NCBI GenBank assembly: GCA_020637595.1 | Contig: JACKKE010000008.1 | Coordinates: 124,001 to 188,000 of the forward strand | DNA length: 64,000 nt | Reading direction: 5' to 3' | DNA from: Rhodobacter sp. | GTDB lineage: Bacteria > Pseudomonadota > Alphaproteobacteria > Rhodobacterales > Rhodobacteraceae | In this document: positions 50,780 through 59,111 of the stretch, in pieces | Numbering within the stretch: position 1 is the stretch's first letter | How the letters are laid out: every line of letters starts with the position of its first letter | The notes under the pieces: generated by a model | Told to the model about the DNA's origin: nothing | The model's input: the letters and a program-made list of their open reading frames with translations, nothing else | The model's database searches: none | Program-made: the position numbers and the translations under genes

Positions 50780-52615
50780 TCAGTCCTCCATCGCCTCCAG
50801 CTCGTCGATGAAGCCCGAGATCATGCTCAACCCCTTGTCCCAGAAGGCCGGGTCCGTGGCATCCAGCCCGAAGGGCGCCAGCAGCTCCTTGTGGTGCTTC
50901 GAACCGCCGGCGGCGAGCATGGCGAAATACTTGTCCTGAAACCCCTCGGGCGCATCCCGATAGGCCGCATACAGCGCGTTCACCAGCCCGTCGCCAAAGG
51001 CATAGGCGTAAACATAGAACGGCGAGTGGACGAAATGCGGGATATAGGACCAGAAGGTCTCATACCCATCCATGAAGCGGAACACCGGGCCGAGGCTCTC
51101 GGCCTGCACCGACATCCACAGCACGTTGATGTCGTCGGGGGTCAGTTCGCCCTCGCGCCGCGCCGCGTGCAGCTTGCACTCGAAGTCATAGAAGGCGATC
51201 TGGCGCACGACCGTGTTGATCATGTCCTCGACCTTGCCGGCGAGCAGCGTCTTGCGCTCGGCGGGGCTTTTCGCATTGGCCAGAAGCCGCTGGAAGGTCA
51301 GCATCTCGCCAAAGACCGAGGCGGTTTCGGCCAGCGTCAGCGGCGTCGCGGACAACAGTTCCCCCTGACCCGCCGCCAGGCGCTGGTGCACACCGTGGCC
51401 CAGCTCATGCGCCAGGGTCATCACGTCGCGCGGCTTGCCCAGGTAGTTCAGCATCACATAGGGGTGGACAGTGGTGACCGTAGGATGGGCAAAGGCCCCC
51501 GGGGCTTTGCCCATCTTCACCCCGGCGTCGATCCAGCCCTTGTCGAAGAAGGGTTGCGCCAGATCGGCCATGCGCGGGTCGAAATCGGCATAGGCCGACA
51601 TCACCGTCTCGCGCGCCTCGCGCCAGCCGATGCTGCGCGGCGCCTCGATCGGCAGCGGCGCGTTGCGGTCCCAAACCTCGAGCCACTCCATCCCCAGCCA
51701 TTTGGCCTTGAGCGCATAGTAGCGGTGGCTGAGACGCGGGTAGGCCGCGACGACGGCGTTGCGCAGCGCCTCGACCACCTCGGGCTCGACGTGGTTCGAC
51801 AGGTGGCGGCCGTGCTGCGGTGTCGGCATATGGCGCCAGCGGTCGGTGATTTCCTTGTCCTTGGCCAACGTGTTGTGGACCCGGGCAAAGAGGCGGATGT
51901 TCGCCTCGAACACCGTGGCCAGGGCTCGCGCGGCGGCCTCGCGGCGGGGTCGGGCGGGGTCGGTCAGCAGGTTCAACGTGGCTTCCAGCGGCAGGGGCTC
52001 GTCCTCGCCCGACACCTCGAAGCTGAGCCCGGCCATCGTCTCGTCAAACAGGCGGTTCCAGGCGGCGGCGCCGACGGTCGACTGGTCGTGCAGGAATTTC
52101 TCAAGTTCATCCGACAGCTGGTGTGGGCGCATCGCGCGCATCCGCTCGATCACCGGGCGATAGCGGCCGAGATCGGCATTCGCCGTCAGCAGCGCCTCCA
52201 TCGCCGCATCCTCGATGCGGTTGATTTCCAGGCTGAAGAAGACCAGCGGCGTGGTCGCTACGGTGACCCGGTCCTGGGCGTCGGCCATGAACTTGGCGCG
52301 GCTCGAATCCGTGGTCATCTGGTAATAGCGCAGGCCCGCATAGCTCATCAGCCGGCCGGCGGTGATGTCGATGGCCTCGTAATCCTGGATGCATTTCAGC
52401 ATCTGCGCGGCGTCGAGCGTCGCCAGCTTGCCCTCATACTGCGCGGCGAAGCCGGCGCAGGCGGTGTCCAGCCAGTCGAGATCCTCGGCGATCTGCGGCG
52501 AGTCCGGGCTGGCGTAGAGATCGGTCAGATCCCATTCCGGCAGATCACCCAGGGCTTTGCCCGAAACATCGGCATCGAAGCGGCGCAGGTCGGACAGGGC
52601 GGGCAGTCGGAACAT
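50780..52615 (-). CDS. pepF: M3 family oligoendopeptidase F
   Basis: Cytoplasmic zinc oligopeptidase, 611 residues. Catalytic motif HELGH in VMTLAHELGHGVHQRLAAGQ, with the second-helix Glu in LAETASVFGEMLTF; late signature SPFYVYAYAFGDGLVNALY. N-terminal helical domain PEWDLTDLYASPDSPQI. ATG 52615 (MFRLPAL) has GGAG seven bases upstream; the ATG two codons earlier is too close to it. The stretch encoding KMGKAPGAFAHPTVTT forms a near-perfect DNA hairpin related to repeat family A. Confidence 0.93.
   Translation of the reverse strand: MFRLPALSDLRRFDADVSGKALGDLPEWDLTDLYASPDSPQIAEDLDWLDTACAGFAAQYEGKLATLDAAQMLKCIQDYEAIDITAGRLMSYAGLRYYQMTTDSSRAKFMADAQDRVTVATTPLVFFSLEINRIEDAAMEALLTANADLGRYRPVIERMRAMRPHQLSDELEKFLHDQSTVGAAAWNRLFDETMAGLSFEVSGEDEPLPLEATLNLLTDPARPRREAAARALATVFEANIRLFARVHNTLAKDKEITDRWRHMPTPQHGRHLSNHVEPEVVEALRNAVVAAYPRLSHRYYALKAKWLGMEWLEVWDRNAPLPIEAPRSIGWREARETVMSAYADFDPRMADLAQPFFDKGWIDAGVKMGKAPGAFAHPTVTTVHPYVMLNYLGKPRDVMTLAHELGHGVHQRLAAGQGELLSATPLTLAETASVFGEMLTFQRLLANAKSPAERKTLLAGKVEDMINTVVRQIAFYDFECKLHAARREGELTPDDINVLWMSVQAESLGPVFRFMDGYETFWSYIPHFVHSPFYVYAYAFGDGLVNALYAAYRDAPEGFQDKYFAMLAAGGSKHHKELLAPFGLDATDPAFWDKGLSMISGFIDELEAMED
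51480..51515. repeat. Family-A-like hairpin inside the pepF coding sequence
   Basis: Arms GATGGGCAAAG (51484-51494) and CTTTGCCCATC (51505-51515) with a 10-base GC centre; with the preceding GTAG it matches the start of the palindromes at 48562 and 62770. It stays in frame in pepF, encoding a segment that is normal for the family except around KMGKAP, so it may be coincidence plus drift. Confidence 0.45.
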
Positions 52616-52674
52616 CGGCATTCTCCAGGTGGCTTTTCCCGGATGTAGCGGCCGAGCGGGACGGAAACAAGGCA

Positions 52675-52699
52675 AAGCCCCGCCGAGGGGGCGGGGCTT
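52675..52699 (-). terminator. Hairpin after the betaine-homocysteine methyltransferase gene
   Basis: 10-bp stem AAGCCCCGCC/GGCGGGGCTT (52675-52684 with 52690-52699), five-base loop, 21 bases past the stop on the minus strand; the T-run is only TTT. Confidence 0.6.
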
Positions 52700-52720
52700 G
52701 CGCAGGTCGGGCGGGATGGG

Positions 52721-53755
52721 TCAGCCGCGACGACGCCCGCGGCGCTCGCGCCCGCGGCCGTGGTCATGGCCGCAGCCGCCGCCGGTGCCGTCCGATTCGG
52801 ACGAGAAGGGGCCGACCGTGGCGACGATCTGTTCCAGGCTGGGGCGCTCGCCGCGCGGGCGGCTGTCGAGCGCCGCGCGCATCGCCCGCAGGTGCTCGGG
52901 CATCGTGCCGCAGCAGCCGCCGATGATCGAGGCGCCGGCATCGCGTGCCAGCACCGCGTATTCGGCCATCAGCGCGGGCGTGCCGTCATACTGGATCTCG
53001 CCCTCGACGTATTTCGGGATGCCGGCGTTGCCCTTGGCGATCACCGGCAGGGCGGGGTCCAGCGCGGTCATCCCGAGGATCGTGCGCAGCAGGTCCGAGG
53101 CGCCGACGCCGCAGTTGGCACCGAAGGCCACCGGCGGATAGGCCAGCTTGTCGACCAGCTTGACGAAATCGGTCGAGGTCACGCCCATCATCGTGCGCCC
53201 GGCGGTGTCGAAGCTCATGGTGCCAGCCCAGGGCATGTTGGCGCGCTGGCAGGCCTCGGCGGCGGCGCGGTATTCCTCGGGGGCGGAAATCGTTTCCACC
53301 CACAGCACGTCGGCGCCGCCGGCTTTCAGGCCTTCGGCCTGTTCGTGGAACCATTCGACGGCGATCTCGTGGGTCAGTTCGCCCATCGGCGCCATGATCT
53401 CGCCGGTCGGGCCCATCGAGCCTGCGACCAGCACCTTGTGGCCGGCCTGGTCCGCGACCTCGCGGCCGATCTCGGCGCCGATGCGGTTCAGCTCGTGCAC
53501 CCGGCCCTGTGCCTGGTGCAGCTTCAGCCGCCCGGCATTGCCGCCGAAGGTGTTGGTCAGAAACAGGTCCGAGCCGGCCTCGACCGCGGCGGCATAGAGC
53601 GCGCGGATCCGGTCGGGGTGATCGGTGTTCCAGAACTCGGGCGCCTCGCCCGCCGTCAGCCCCATGTTGAAGAGGTTGGTCCCGGTGGCGCCGTCAGCCA
53701 TCAGAAAGCCGCGCTCGGCCAGAAGGGTGCTCAGGGGATCGGTCTTGAGGGTCAT
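52721..53755 (-). CDS. bmt: Betaine-homocysteine S-methyltransferase
   Basis: Zinc methyltransferase regenerating methionine from homocysteine with glycine betaine; common in marine Rhodobacterales. 344 residues. Homocysteine-methyltransferase barrel: MADGATGTNLFNMGLTAGEAPE, DLFLTNTFGGNAGRL, VAGSMGPTGEIM, VLWVETISAPEEY, the zinc Cys in FGANCGVGASDL and the GGCC pair in IIGGCCGTMPEHL. The C-terminal tail is unusual: GGGCGHDHGRGRERRGRRRG, with Cys/His and Arg-rich. ATG 53755 chosen; the frame is open upstream into a terminator. Confidence 0.88.
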   Translation of the reverse strand: MTLKTDPLSTLLAERGFLMADGATGTNLFNMGLTAGEAPEFWNTDHPDRIRALYAAAVEAGSDLFLTNTFGGNAGRLKLHQAQGRVHELNRIGAEIGREVADQAGHKVLVAGSMGPTGEIMAPMGELTHEIAVEWFHEQAEGLKAGGADVLWVETISAPEEYRAAAEACQRANMPWAGTMSFDTAGRTMMGVTSTDFVKLVDKLAYPPVAFGANCGVGASDLLRTILGMTALDPALPVIAKGNAGIPKYVEGEIQYDGTPALMAEYAVLARDAGASIIGGCCGTMPEHLRAMRAALDSRPRGERPSLEQIVATVGPFSSESDGTGGGCGHDHGRGRERRGRRRG

Positions 53756-53773
53756 GGCGCTGTCTTTCGCAAG

Positions 53774-53801
53774 AAAAACGCGCCGCATGGGCTGCGGCGC
53801 G
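53774..53801 (-). terminator. Terminator of the DUF1476 gene
   Basis: 9-bp stem CGCGCCGCA/TGCGGCGCG (53779-53787 with 53793-53801), five-base loop, and on the minus strand TTTTT (53774-53778). It separates the DUF1476 gene from bmt on the same strand. Confidence 0.7.
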
Positions 53802-53893
53802 CGGTGGTTATCGCACAAGGTGCGCCCGGGGGCAAATGCGCCGCGCTCATATCCTTGATGAGGCGCGTTCCCAAGGCGGGCAGGGCAGGGGCC

Positions 53894-54208
53894 TCAGCCC
53901 TCCTTGACCAGCTGGTCTTTGGCGGCGCGGTGCAGCTCGACCATCTTGGAGCGGATCTCGGCCTCGGTGGCCTTGCCGTCCAGATCCTTGACCAGCTTGC
54001 GCACCACGTCCTCGTCGCCGTCTTCCTCGAAATCGGCCTTGATGACTTCCATCTCATAGGCCTTCACGGCGTCGCCCGTCTTGCCGAGCAGTGCCGCGGC
54101 CCAGTCGCCCAGCATCTTGTTGCGGCGGGAGATGGCCTTGAACGCCATCTCGGCGTCGTGCGCGTACTTGGATTCGAAGGCGCGTTCGCGATCGTCGAAG
54201 GTGCTCAT
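53894..54208 (-). CDS. DUF1476 protein, F1-ATPase zeta-subunit type inhibitor
   Basis: 104 residues, all helical: MSTFDDRERAFESKYAHDAE, MAFKAISRRNKMLGDWAAALLGKTG, YEMEVIKADFEEDGDEDVVRKLVKDL, KMVELHRAAKDQLVKEG. DUF1476 includes the zeta subunit of the Paracoccus denitrificans F1Fo-ATPase, whose N-terminal part inhibits ATP hydrolysis (established for that species). The match in length and in the FDDRERA start and EDVVRKL region is good. In some relatives zeta is not inhibitory, so the role here is inferred. ATG 54208. Confidence 0.85.
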   Translation of the reverse strand: MSTFDDRERAFESKYAHDAEMAFKAISRRNKMLGDWAAALLGKTGDAVKAYEMEVIKADFEEDGDEDVVRKLVKDLDGKATEAEIRSKMVELHRAAKDQLVKEG

Positions 54209-54411
54209 GGGGTCGGGCCTCTTGAAAAGTTCCATTTGGGCGTTTCATCCCCAGATATGGGGGGAACGCGCGCCCGCTGCAAGCCTTGTTTGCATGCGCG
54301 GCGAGCTGTGCAGGGGCGATGCTTGCGGGGCAGGCCGGCATGGCGTATAGGCTGCCCTGACTGAAGCCGCCCGCCCGTCACCGGAGCGGGCCTGACCGGG
54401 AATCATCCGAC

Positions 54412-55173
54412 ATGGCACGACGCACCAAGGTGTACGAGGGCAAGGCCAAGATCCTGTATGAAGGCCCCGAACCGGGAACGTTCATCCAGTATTTCAAGGA
54501 CGACGCCACGGCCTTCAACGCCGAGAAACACGACGTGATCGAGGGCAAGGGCGTGCTGAACAACCGCCTGTCGGAATATTTCATGTCCGGCCTCAACGAG
54601 ATCGGCGTGCCGACCCATTTCATCCGCCGCATCAACATGCGCGAGCAGCTGATCCGCGCGGTCGAGATGATTCCGTTGGAAGTCGTGGTGCGCAACATCG
54701 CCGCAGGGTCGATCTCGAAGCGGCTGGGCATTGATGAGGGCACGCCGCTGCCGCGCCCGATCGTCGAGTTCTACTATAAGAACGACGGGCTGGGCGATCC
54801 GATGGTCAGCGAAGAGCATATCCTCGCCTTCGGCTGGGCGACGCATCAGGATCTGGACGACATGGTGGCGCTGGCGCTGCGGGTCAACGACTTCCTGTCG
54901 GGTGTGATGATGGGCGTCGGCATCAAGCTGGTGGATTTCAAGATCGAGATCGGCCGCATCTATGATGGCGATTTCCAGCGCCTCGTGGTGGCCGACGAGA
55001 TCAGCCCCGACAGCTGCCGCCTGTGGGACGCCAAGACCGGCCAGAAGCTGGACAAGGACGTGTTCCGCCGCGATCTGGGCAACCTCAGCGAGGCCTATGC
55101 CGAGGTGGCGCGCCGGCTGGGCGTGATGCCCGCCAACGCGACCCCGATCACCAAGCCGAAACTGATGAACTGA
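54412..55173 (+). CDS. purC: Phosphoribosylaminoimidazole-succinocarboxamide synthase
   Basis: SAICAR synthetase of de novo purine synthesis: joins CAIR and aspartate with ATP. 253 residues. Motifs: TKVYEGKAKILYEGPEPGTF, VIEGKGVLNNRLSEYFM, IPLEVVVRNIAAGSISKRLG, and LVDFKIEIGRIYDGDFQRLVVADEISPDSCRLWD. ATG 54412. The 203-base gap to the divergent DUF1476 gene holds its promoter. purS follows after 10 bases; purQ and purL are not adjacent here. Confidence 0.96.
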   Translation: MARRTKVYEGKAKILYEGPEPGTFIQYFKDDATAFNAEKHDVIEGKGVLNNRLSEYFMSGLNEIGVPTHFIRRINMREQLIRAVEMIPLEVVVRNIAAGSISKRLGIDEGTPLPRPIVEFYYKNDGLGDPMVSEEHILAFGWATHQDLDDMVALALRVNDFLSGVMMGVGIKLVDFKIEIGRIYDGDFQRLVVADEISPDSCRLWDAKTGQKLDKDVFRRDLGNLSEAYAEVARRLGVMPANATPITKPKLMN

Positions 55174-55183
55174 GGAAGACCCC

Positions 55184-55426
55184 ATGAAGGCGCGCGTGCA
55201 TGTGATGCTGAAGACCGGCGTTCTGGATCCGCAGGGCGAGGCTGTGCGCCACGCGCTGGGCGCTCTGGGCTTTGAGGGCGTCGAGGCGGTCCGCCAGGGC
55301 AAGGTGATCGAGCTGGATCTGGCGGGCGCGGACCGCGCGGCGGCCGAGGCCGAGGTCAAGGCGATGTGCGAGAAGCTGCTGGCGAACACGGTGATCGAGC
55401 GTTACGACATCGAGATCACCGGTTGA
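55184..55426 (+). CDS. purS: Phosphoribosylformylglycinamidine synthase subunit PurS
   Basis: 80 residues, small bridging subunit of the PurLQS FGAM synthase complex. Family pattern KARVHVMLKTGVLDPQGEAVRHALGALGFEGVEAVRQGKVIELDL and the C-terminal ANTVIERYDIEITG. GAGGAAGACCCC upstream of ATG 55184. Directly downstream of purC. In many relatives purQ follows; here the next DNA is repeat family B and a convergent gene, so purQ must be elsewhere. Confidence 0.95.
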   Translation: MKARVHVMLKTGVLDPQGEAVRHALGALGFEGVEAVRQGKVIELDLAGADRAAAEAEVKAMCEKLLANTVIERYDIEITG

Positions 55427-55525
55427 TCTGATCAGCCGGTCGCGGGGGCGCTGCCGCGCTCTGTCGCGGGGTCTGCGACCCCGCGCCGTCGCTTGGGCAG
55501 GTGGCTCGCGTGCCGCGAGCCTGAA

Positions 55526-55594
55526 GGGGGGCTTTGCCCCCCTCTTTGCTGCGCAAATTCACCCCCCAGGATATTTGAGACGCAAAGATGGGGG
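55526..55594. repeat. Composite repeat, dispersed family B, copy 3
   Basis: Inverse orientation of the element at 50621-50686: a GGGGGGC/GCCCCCC hairpin, CTTTGCTGCGCAAATTCACC, then CAGGATATTTGAGACGCAAA and GATGGGGG, ending on the base before the stop of the next minus-strand gene. Left of it (55439-55521) are two further hairpins, CGCGGGGTC/GACCCCGCG and GGCTCGCG/CGCGAGCC. This fills the 168-base gap between convergent purS and the MBL gene. Confidence 0.8.
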
Positions 55595-56656
55595 TCAGGC
55601 CGGGGGTATGGCCCAGGTTTCGGCCGGGGCGAGGGCGCGGAAGCGGTTACGGGGGATGGTCTGGGCATCGAGCGCCTGGTTCAGCGCCTCGAGCGGCGCG
55701 CTGCGGGCCTCGTCGGTCAGCTGGAAGGTGCCCCAGTGGTGACCGATGGCCCAGGTTGCTCGGGAGAGTCGGAACCCCTGCACGGCTTCGTCCGGGTTCT
55801 GGTGCTGGCCCTGCATGAACCAGCGCGGCTCATAGGCGCCGACCGGCAGGATCGCGGCGCGCAGGGGGCCGAAACGGTCGGGCAGGTCGCGGTAGGGGCG
55901 GCCCGCGTCAAAGCCGGTGTCGCCGATGTGCAGCACGGCGCCGGCCGGACCGGTCAGCACGAAACCCGCCCAGAGCGCCATCGAGCGGTCATTGAGGCCG
56001 CGGGCCGACCAGTGGTGGCAGGGCACGCAATGCACCGTCAGCGGGACGAGGGGGCTGCTGTCACCCCAGTCCAGGGCTGCCGTGCGCAACCCGGTCGCGG
56101 CGATGATCGCATCGTTACCCAGCGGTGTGACGACCTGCGGGTCATGCACCGCCTTGAGCCGGTGCAGGGTGGCGAGGTCAAGGTGGTCGTAGTGGCTGTG
56201 GGTCAGCAGAACCGCGTCGATCGGTGGCAGGTCCTCGAAGGCGATGCCCGGGGCGGTGACGCGGCGCGGGCCGGCGAAGGACAGGGGCGAGGCGCGGTCT
56301 GACCAGACGGGATCGGTCAGGATGTTGAGGCCGGCGGTCTGGATCAGCAGCGTGGCATGGCCGACCATCGTCACCGTCAGGTCGTCGACCCGGGGCGCCG
56401 GGCGGGCGGTGGCGGTCAGAGGGACGCTGTCCGGCCAATGGCTGCGCGCGCCGTTGAAGCGCCAGCGCAGCAGGTCGGACAGCCCGTTCGGCGCCGTGCC
56501 ACCGGGGTTGAAGAAACGCAGCCCGTCGAAATGATCACTGACCGGACCCCGGTAATAACGGTTGGTTCTGCGTGCCACGGCCATGCCTGCACCGCCCCCG
56601 GCCGCGGCGAGGCCGGTCAGCAGCGCAGCCCCCTGAAGAAAGCGTCTGCGGTTCAT
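55595..56656 (-). CDS. Tat-exported metallo-beta-lactamase-fold hydrolase (NAPE-PLD-like)
   Basis: 353 residues. The N terminus MNRRRFLQGAALLTGLAAAG has a twin-arginine pattern (RRRFLQ) and a hydrophobic stretch, so export by Tat is predicted. Metallo-beta-lactamase motifs: HATLLIQTAGLNILTDPVWS, the dinuclear site HSHYDHLD, later H in CVPCHHWSAR, D in HIGDTGFDAG, and H in AIGHHWGTFQL. This arrangement is that of the UlaG/NAPE-PLD branch (lipid or small-molecule phosphodiesterases). Substrate unknown. Confidence 0.85.
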   Translation of the reverse strand: MNRRRFLQGAALLTGLAAAGGGAGMAVARRTNRYYRGPVSDHFDGLRFFNPGGTAPNGLSDLLRWRFNGARSHWPDSVPLTATARPAPRVDDLTVTMVGHATLLIQTAGLNILTDPVWSDRASPLSFAGPRRVTAPGIAFEDLPPIDAVLLTHSHYDHLDLATLHRLKAVHDPQVVTPLGNDAIIAATGLRTAALDWGDSSPLVPLTVHCVPCHHWSARGLNDRSMALWAGFVLTGPAGAVLHIGDTGFDAGRPYRDLPDRFGPLRAAILPVGAYEPRWFMQGQHQNPDEAVQGFRLSRATWAIGHHWGTFQLTDEARSAPLEALNQALDAQTIPRNRFRALAPAETWAIPPA

Positions 56657-56736
56657 GCCCTCCGATATCGTGTGCTTGCCGGGGGTTTCAAGGGCGGCCG
56701 CAATCGGGTATGCGCGACGCGAAAACGGAGGCAGAG

Positions 56737-57321
56737 ATGATCTTTACGGTTGCGGTGGATGGTCCGGCGGCAGCGGGCAAGGGAACGATCAGCCGGGCAC
56801 TGGCCGACCGCTTTGGTTTTGCACATCTGGATACGGGGCTGCTGTATCGGGCGGTGGGGGCCAAGGGCGGCGATCCGGTGCAGGCGGCCGAGGGGCTGAC
56901 GCCCGAGGATCTGGCGCGCGGCGATCTGCGGACGATGGCGGCGGGCGAGGCGGCGAGCAAGGTCGCGGCGATCCCCGCGGTGCGCGCGGCGTTGGTCGCC
57001 TTTCAGCGCAATTTCGCCCGGCGCGCGGGTGGTGCGGTGCTGGACGGGCGCGACATCGGCACGGTGATCTGCCCCGAGGCCGAGGTGAAGCTTTTTGTCA
57101 CCGCCAGCGCCGAGGTGCGCGCGCATCGCCGCTGGCTGGAGGTTGGCGGCGACGCGGCGCAGGTGCTGGCCGAGGTGCGCGCGCGTGATGACCGCGACAT
57201 GAATCGCGCGGATGCGCCGCTGAAACCGGCCTCGGATGCGGTGCTGATCGACACCTCGGATCTGTCGATCGACGCGGCGGTCGAGGCCGCGGCGGCCGAG
57301 GTCGCGCGGCGCCTGGGTTAA
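56737..57321 (+). CDS. cmk: Cytidylate kinase
   Basis: Phosphorylates CMP/dCMP with ATP. 194 residues, slightly short for the family (about 205-225). P-loop VAVDGPAAAGKGTISRALAD, then FAHLDTGLLYRAVG, LDGRDIGTVICPEAEVKLFV and RDDRDMNRADAPLKPASDA. ATG 56737 has CGGAGG six bases upstream; an ATG nine codons earlier would span that site. The stop codon overlaps the stop of convergent murQ in a shared TTAA. Confidence 0.94.
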   Translation: MIFTVAVDGPAAAGKGTISRALADRFGFAHLDTGLLYRAVGAKGGDPVQAAEGLTPEDLARGDLRTMAAGEAASKVAAIPAVRAALVAFQRNFARRAGGAVLDGRDIGTVICPEAEVKLFVTASAEVRAHRRWLEVGGDAAQVLAEVRARDDRDMNRADAPLKPASDAVLIDTSDLSIDAAVEAAAAEVARRLG

Positions 57322-58202
57322 TCCAGCACCCGCGCCAGGATCCCGCCGGCGGCGTCCAGCCGCGCCCGGGCGGTCCCGGCATCGACCCCCAGCAGCAGCA
57401 TGGCCACGGCGCATTTGGTCGTGCCGCCCTCGGCCAGGGCGGCGGCGGCCTGCGCGGCGGTTGCGCCGGTCAGTTCGGTCACCATCCGCTCGGCGCGGGC
57501 GCGCAGCTTGGCGTTTGTCGGGCGCATGTCGACCATGCGGCCGCGCCAGACATGGCCGAGGCGCACCATGATCCCGGTGGACAGGCAGTTGAGCAGGATC
57601 TTCTGCGCGGTGCCGGCCTTCATCCGGGTTGACCCGGCGATGATCTCGGCCCCGGTGGCCGCGATCAGCGCGATCTCGGCCTGCGTAGCGAGGGGTGAGC
57701 CGGGCACATTGGTCACCGCGATCGCCAGCGCCCCCCGGGCCTGTGCATGCCGGAGCCCGGCCAGCGTGTAGGGCGTGCGCCCCGAGGCGGCGACGGCGAT
57801 GGCGACATCGTGGGGGCCGACCTGCAGCGCATCGAGCGCCTGCGGGGCGGCGGCGGTGTCGTCCTCGGCCCCTTCGACCGCGTGGATCAGCGCACCCTCG
57901 CCACCGGCCATCAGTGCGACGGCGCGGGGTGGCGGCCAGTCGAAGGTGGGTTTCAGTTCCGCCGCATCCAGCACCGCCAAACGCCCCGAGGTGCCGGCAC
58001 CCAGATAGATCAGCCGCCCGCCCCGCGCCAGCCGCTCGGCGGCAGCGTTGATGGCGCGGGCGAGGTTGGGCGCGGCGGCTTCGGCGGCCTCGGCGGCGGC
58101 GCGCTGGGTGCTCAGCAGTGCCTCGGCCAGGGCGGCTGTGTCCCAGGTCTCGATCCCGTCATAGCGGGGATCGGCGTCTTCGGTGCTGATCGGGCGGGTC
58201 AT
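57318..58202 (-). CDS. murQ: N-acetylmuramic acid 6-phosphate etherase
   Basis: Cleaves the lactyl ether of MurNAc-6-P to GlcNAc-6-P in cell-wall recycling. 294 residues with a SIS domain: STEDADPRYDGIETWDTAALAEALL, RLIYLGAGTSGRLAVLDAAE (sugar-phosphate loop), AVEGAEDD (catalytic Glu region), AIAVAASGRTPYTLAGL, and AGSTRMKAGTAQKILLNCLST. ATG 58202 overlaps the upstream kinase stop by four bases. With the kinase and DUF3237 gene it forms one minus-strand operon. Confidence 0.94.
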   Translation of the reverse strand: MTRPISTEDADPRYDGIETWDTAALAEALLSTQRAAAEAAEAAAPNLARAINAAAERLARGGRLIYLGAGTSGRLAVLDAAELKPTFDWPPPRAVALMAGGEGALIHAVEGAEDDTAAAPQALDALQVGPHDVAIAVAASGRTPYTLAGLRHAQARGALAIAVTNVPGSPLATQAEIALIAATGAEIIAGSTRMKAGTAQKILLNCLSTGIMVRLGHVWRGRMVDMRPTNAKLRARAERMVTELTGATAAQAAAALAEGGTTKCAVAMLLLGVDAGTARARLDAAGGILARVLD

Positions 58203-59107
58203 CGGGCCTCCGGCAGAAAACGGTCGCGCGCCATTGCAGCGGCATGGGCGGCGGCGTCGAGGGTCATCGGCTGCAGATCGACCCCGGGCAGGTCCGCGCG
58301 CATCGCTGCGGCAATCGCCGGGTGCAACGCCAGCACGCCGCCGGTCAGCCCCACCGGCGCCGCACCACAACGGGCGATCAGGGCATGGCCGAGGCGCGCG
58401 AGTTCCTGTCCGGCGTGGTGCAGGATTTCCAGCGCGGCGGCATCGCCCTCGTGCGCGGCGGCGGCCACGGCGGTGGCCAGCCTGCCGATCGCGCCGCGGT
58501 CGCGGCCATAGACATAGCGGCGGGTGTCCTCCCAGTCCTCACCGCCGATCGCGGCGAAGAGGTGACGGGCGAGGATCTTGACCCCCTCGGGATGGCCGGC
58601 GTGGTCGATGGCGCGCCAGACCCGGTCCAGCGCCCTGAGCGCGATCCATGCGCCCGAGCCGCCATCGTCGATCAGTGCCCCGCGTCCGCCGACCAGAGTG
58701 ATGCCGCCGCCAGCATCGACCGACAGCCCGACCGAGCCGGTGCCCGCCAGCACCAGATGCCCGCCGCCCCGTGGAAAGGCGGTGTGCCAGGCCAGAACCA
58801 TGTCGTTGAGGGCCTGCACCCGTGCGGCCGCAAGGTCCAGGGCCCCGGCGGCGGTGGCGATCAGGTCGTCATCGGGCTGCAGGCCGCTGCCGGTGATGCC
58901 CAGAACCGCGCCCTGCAGCGGTCCCGGGGCGGCGGCGGCGCATCCGGCCAGGGCCTCGACAAAGGCCGTGCGGCTGGCGGCATCGAACAGCAGCCCGGTC
59001 GCTCCGGCCTGCGTGCCGCGAGCGACCAGCGCGCCGCCGGCGTCCCGCGCCACCCAGCGCGTCGCCGTGCCGCCCATGTCGATGCCCAGCCACAGCGCGC
59101 CGGTCAT
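58199..59107 (-). CDS. N-acetylglucosamine kinase-like BadF/BadG ATPase
   Basis: 302 residues, ASKHA sugar-kinase fold: LWLGIDMGGTATRWVARDAGG (phosphate 1), GAVLGITGSGLQPDD, VQALNDMVLAWHTAFPRGGG, LVLAGTGSVGLSVDAGGG (phosphate 2), GGRGALIDDGGSGAWIALRAL and GLTGGVLALHPAI (adenosine). Likely phosphorylates GlcNAc and/or MurNAc in murein salvage because it is coupled to murQ; the exact sugar cannot be read from sequence. ATG 59107 gives the standard N terminus. Confidence 0.88.
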   Translation of the reverse strand: MTGALWLGIDMGGTATRWVARDAGGALVARGTQAGATGLLFDAASRTAFVEALAGCAAAAPGPLQGAVLGITGSGLQPDDDLIATAAGALDLAAARVQALNDMVLAWHTAFPRGGGHLVLAGTGSVGLSVDAGGGITLVGGRGALIDDGGSGAWIALRALDRVWRAIDHAGHPEGVKILARHLFAAIGGEDWEDTRRYVYGRDRGAIGRLATAVAAAAHEGDAAALEILHHAGQELARLGHALIARCGAAPVGLTGGVLALHPAIAAAMRADLPGVDLQPMTLDAAAHAAAMARDRFLPEAR

Positions 59108-59111
59108 CGGG

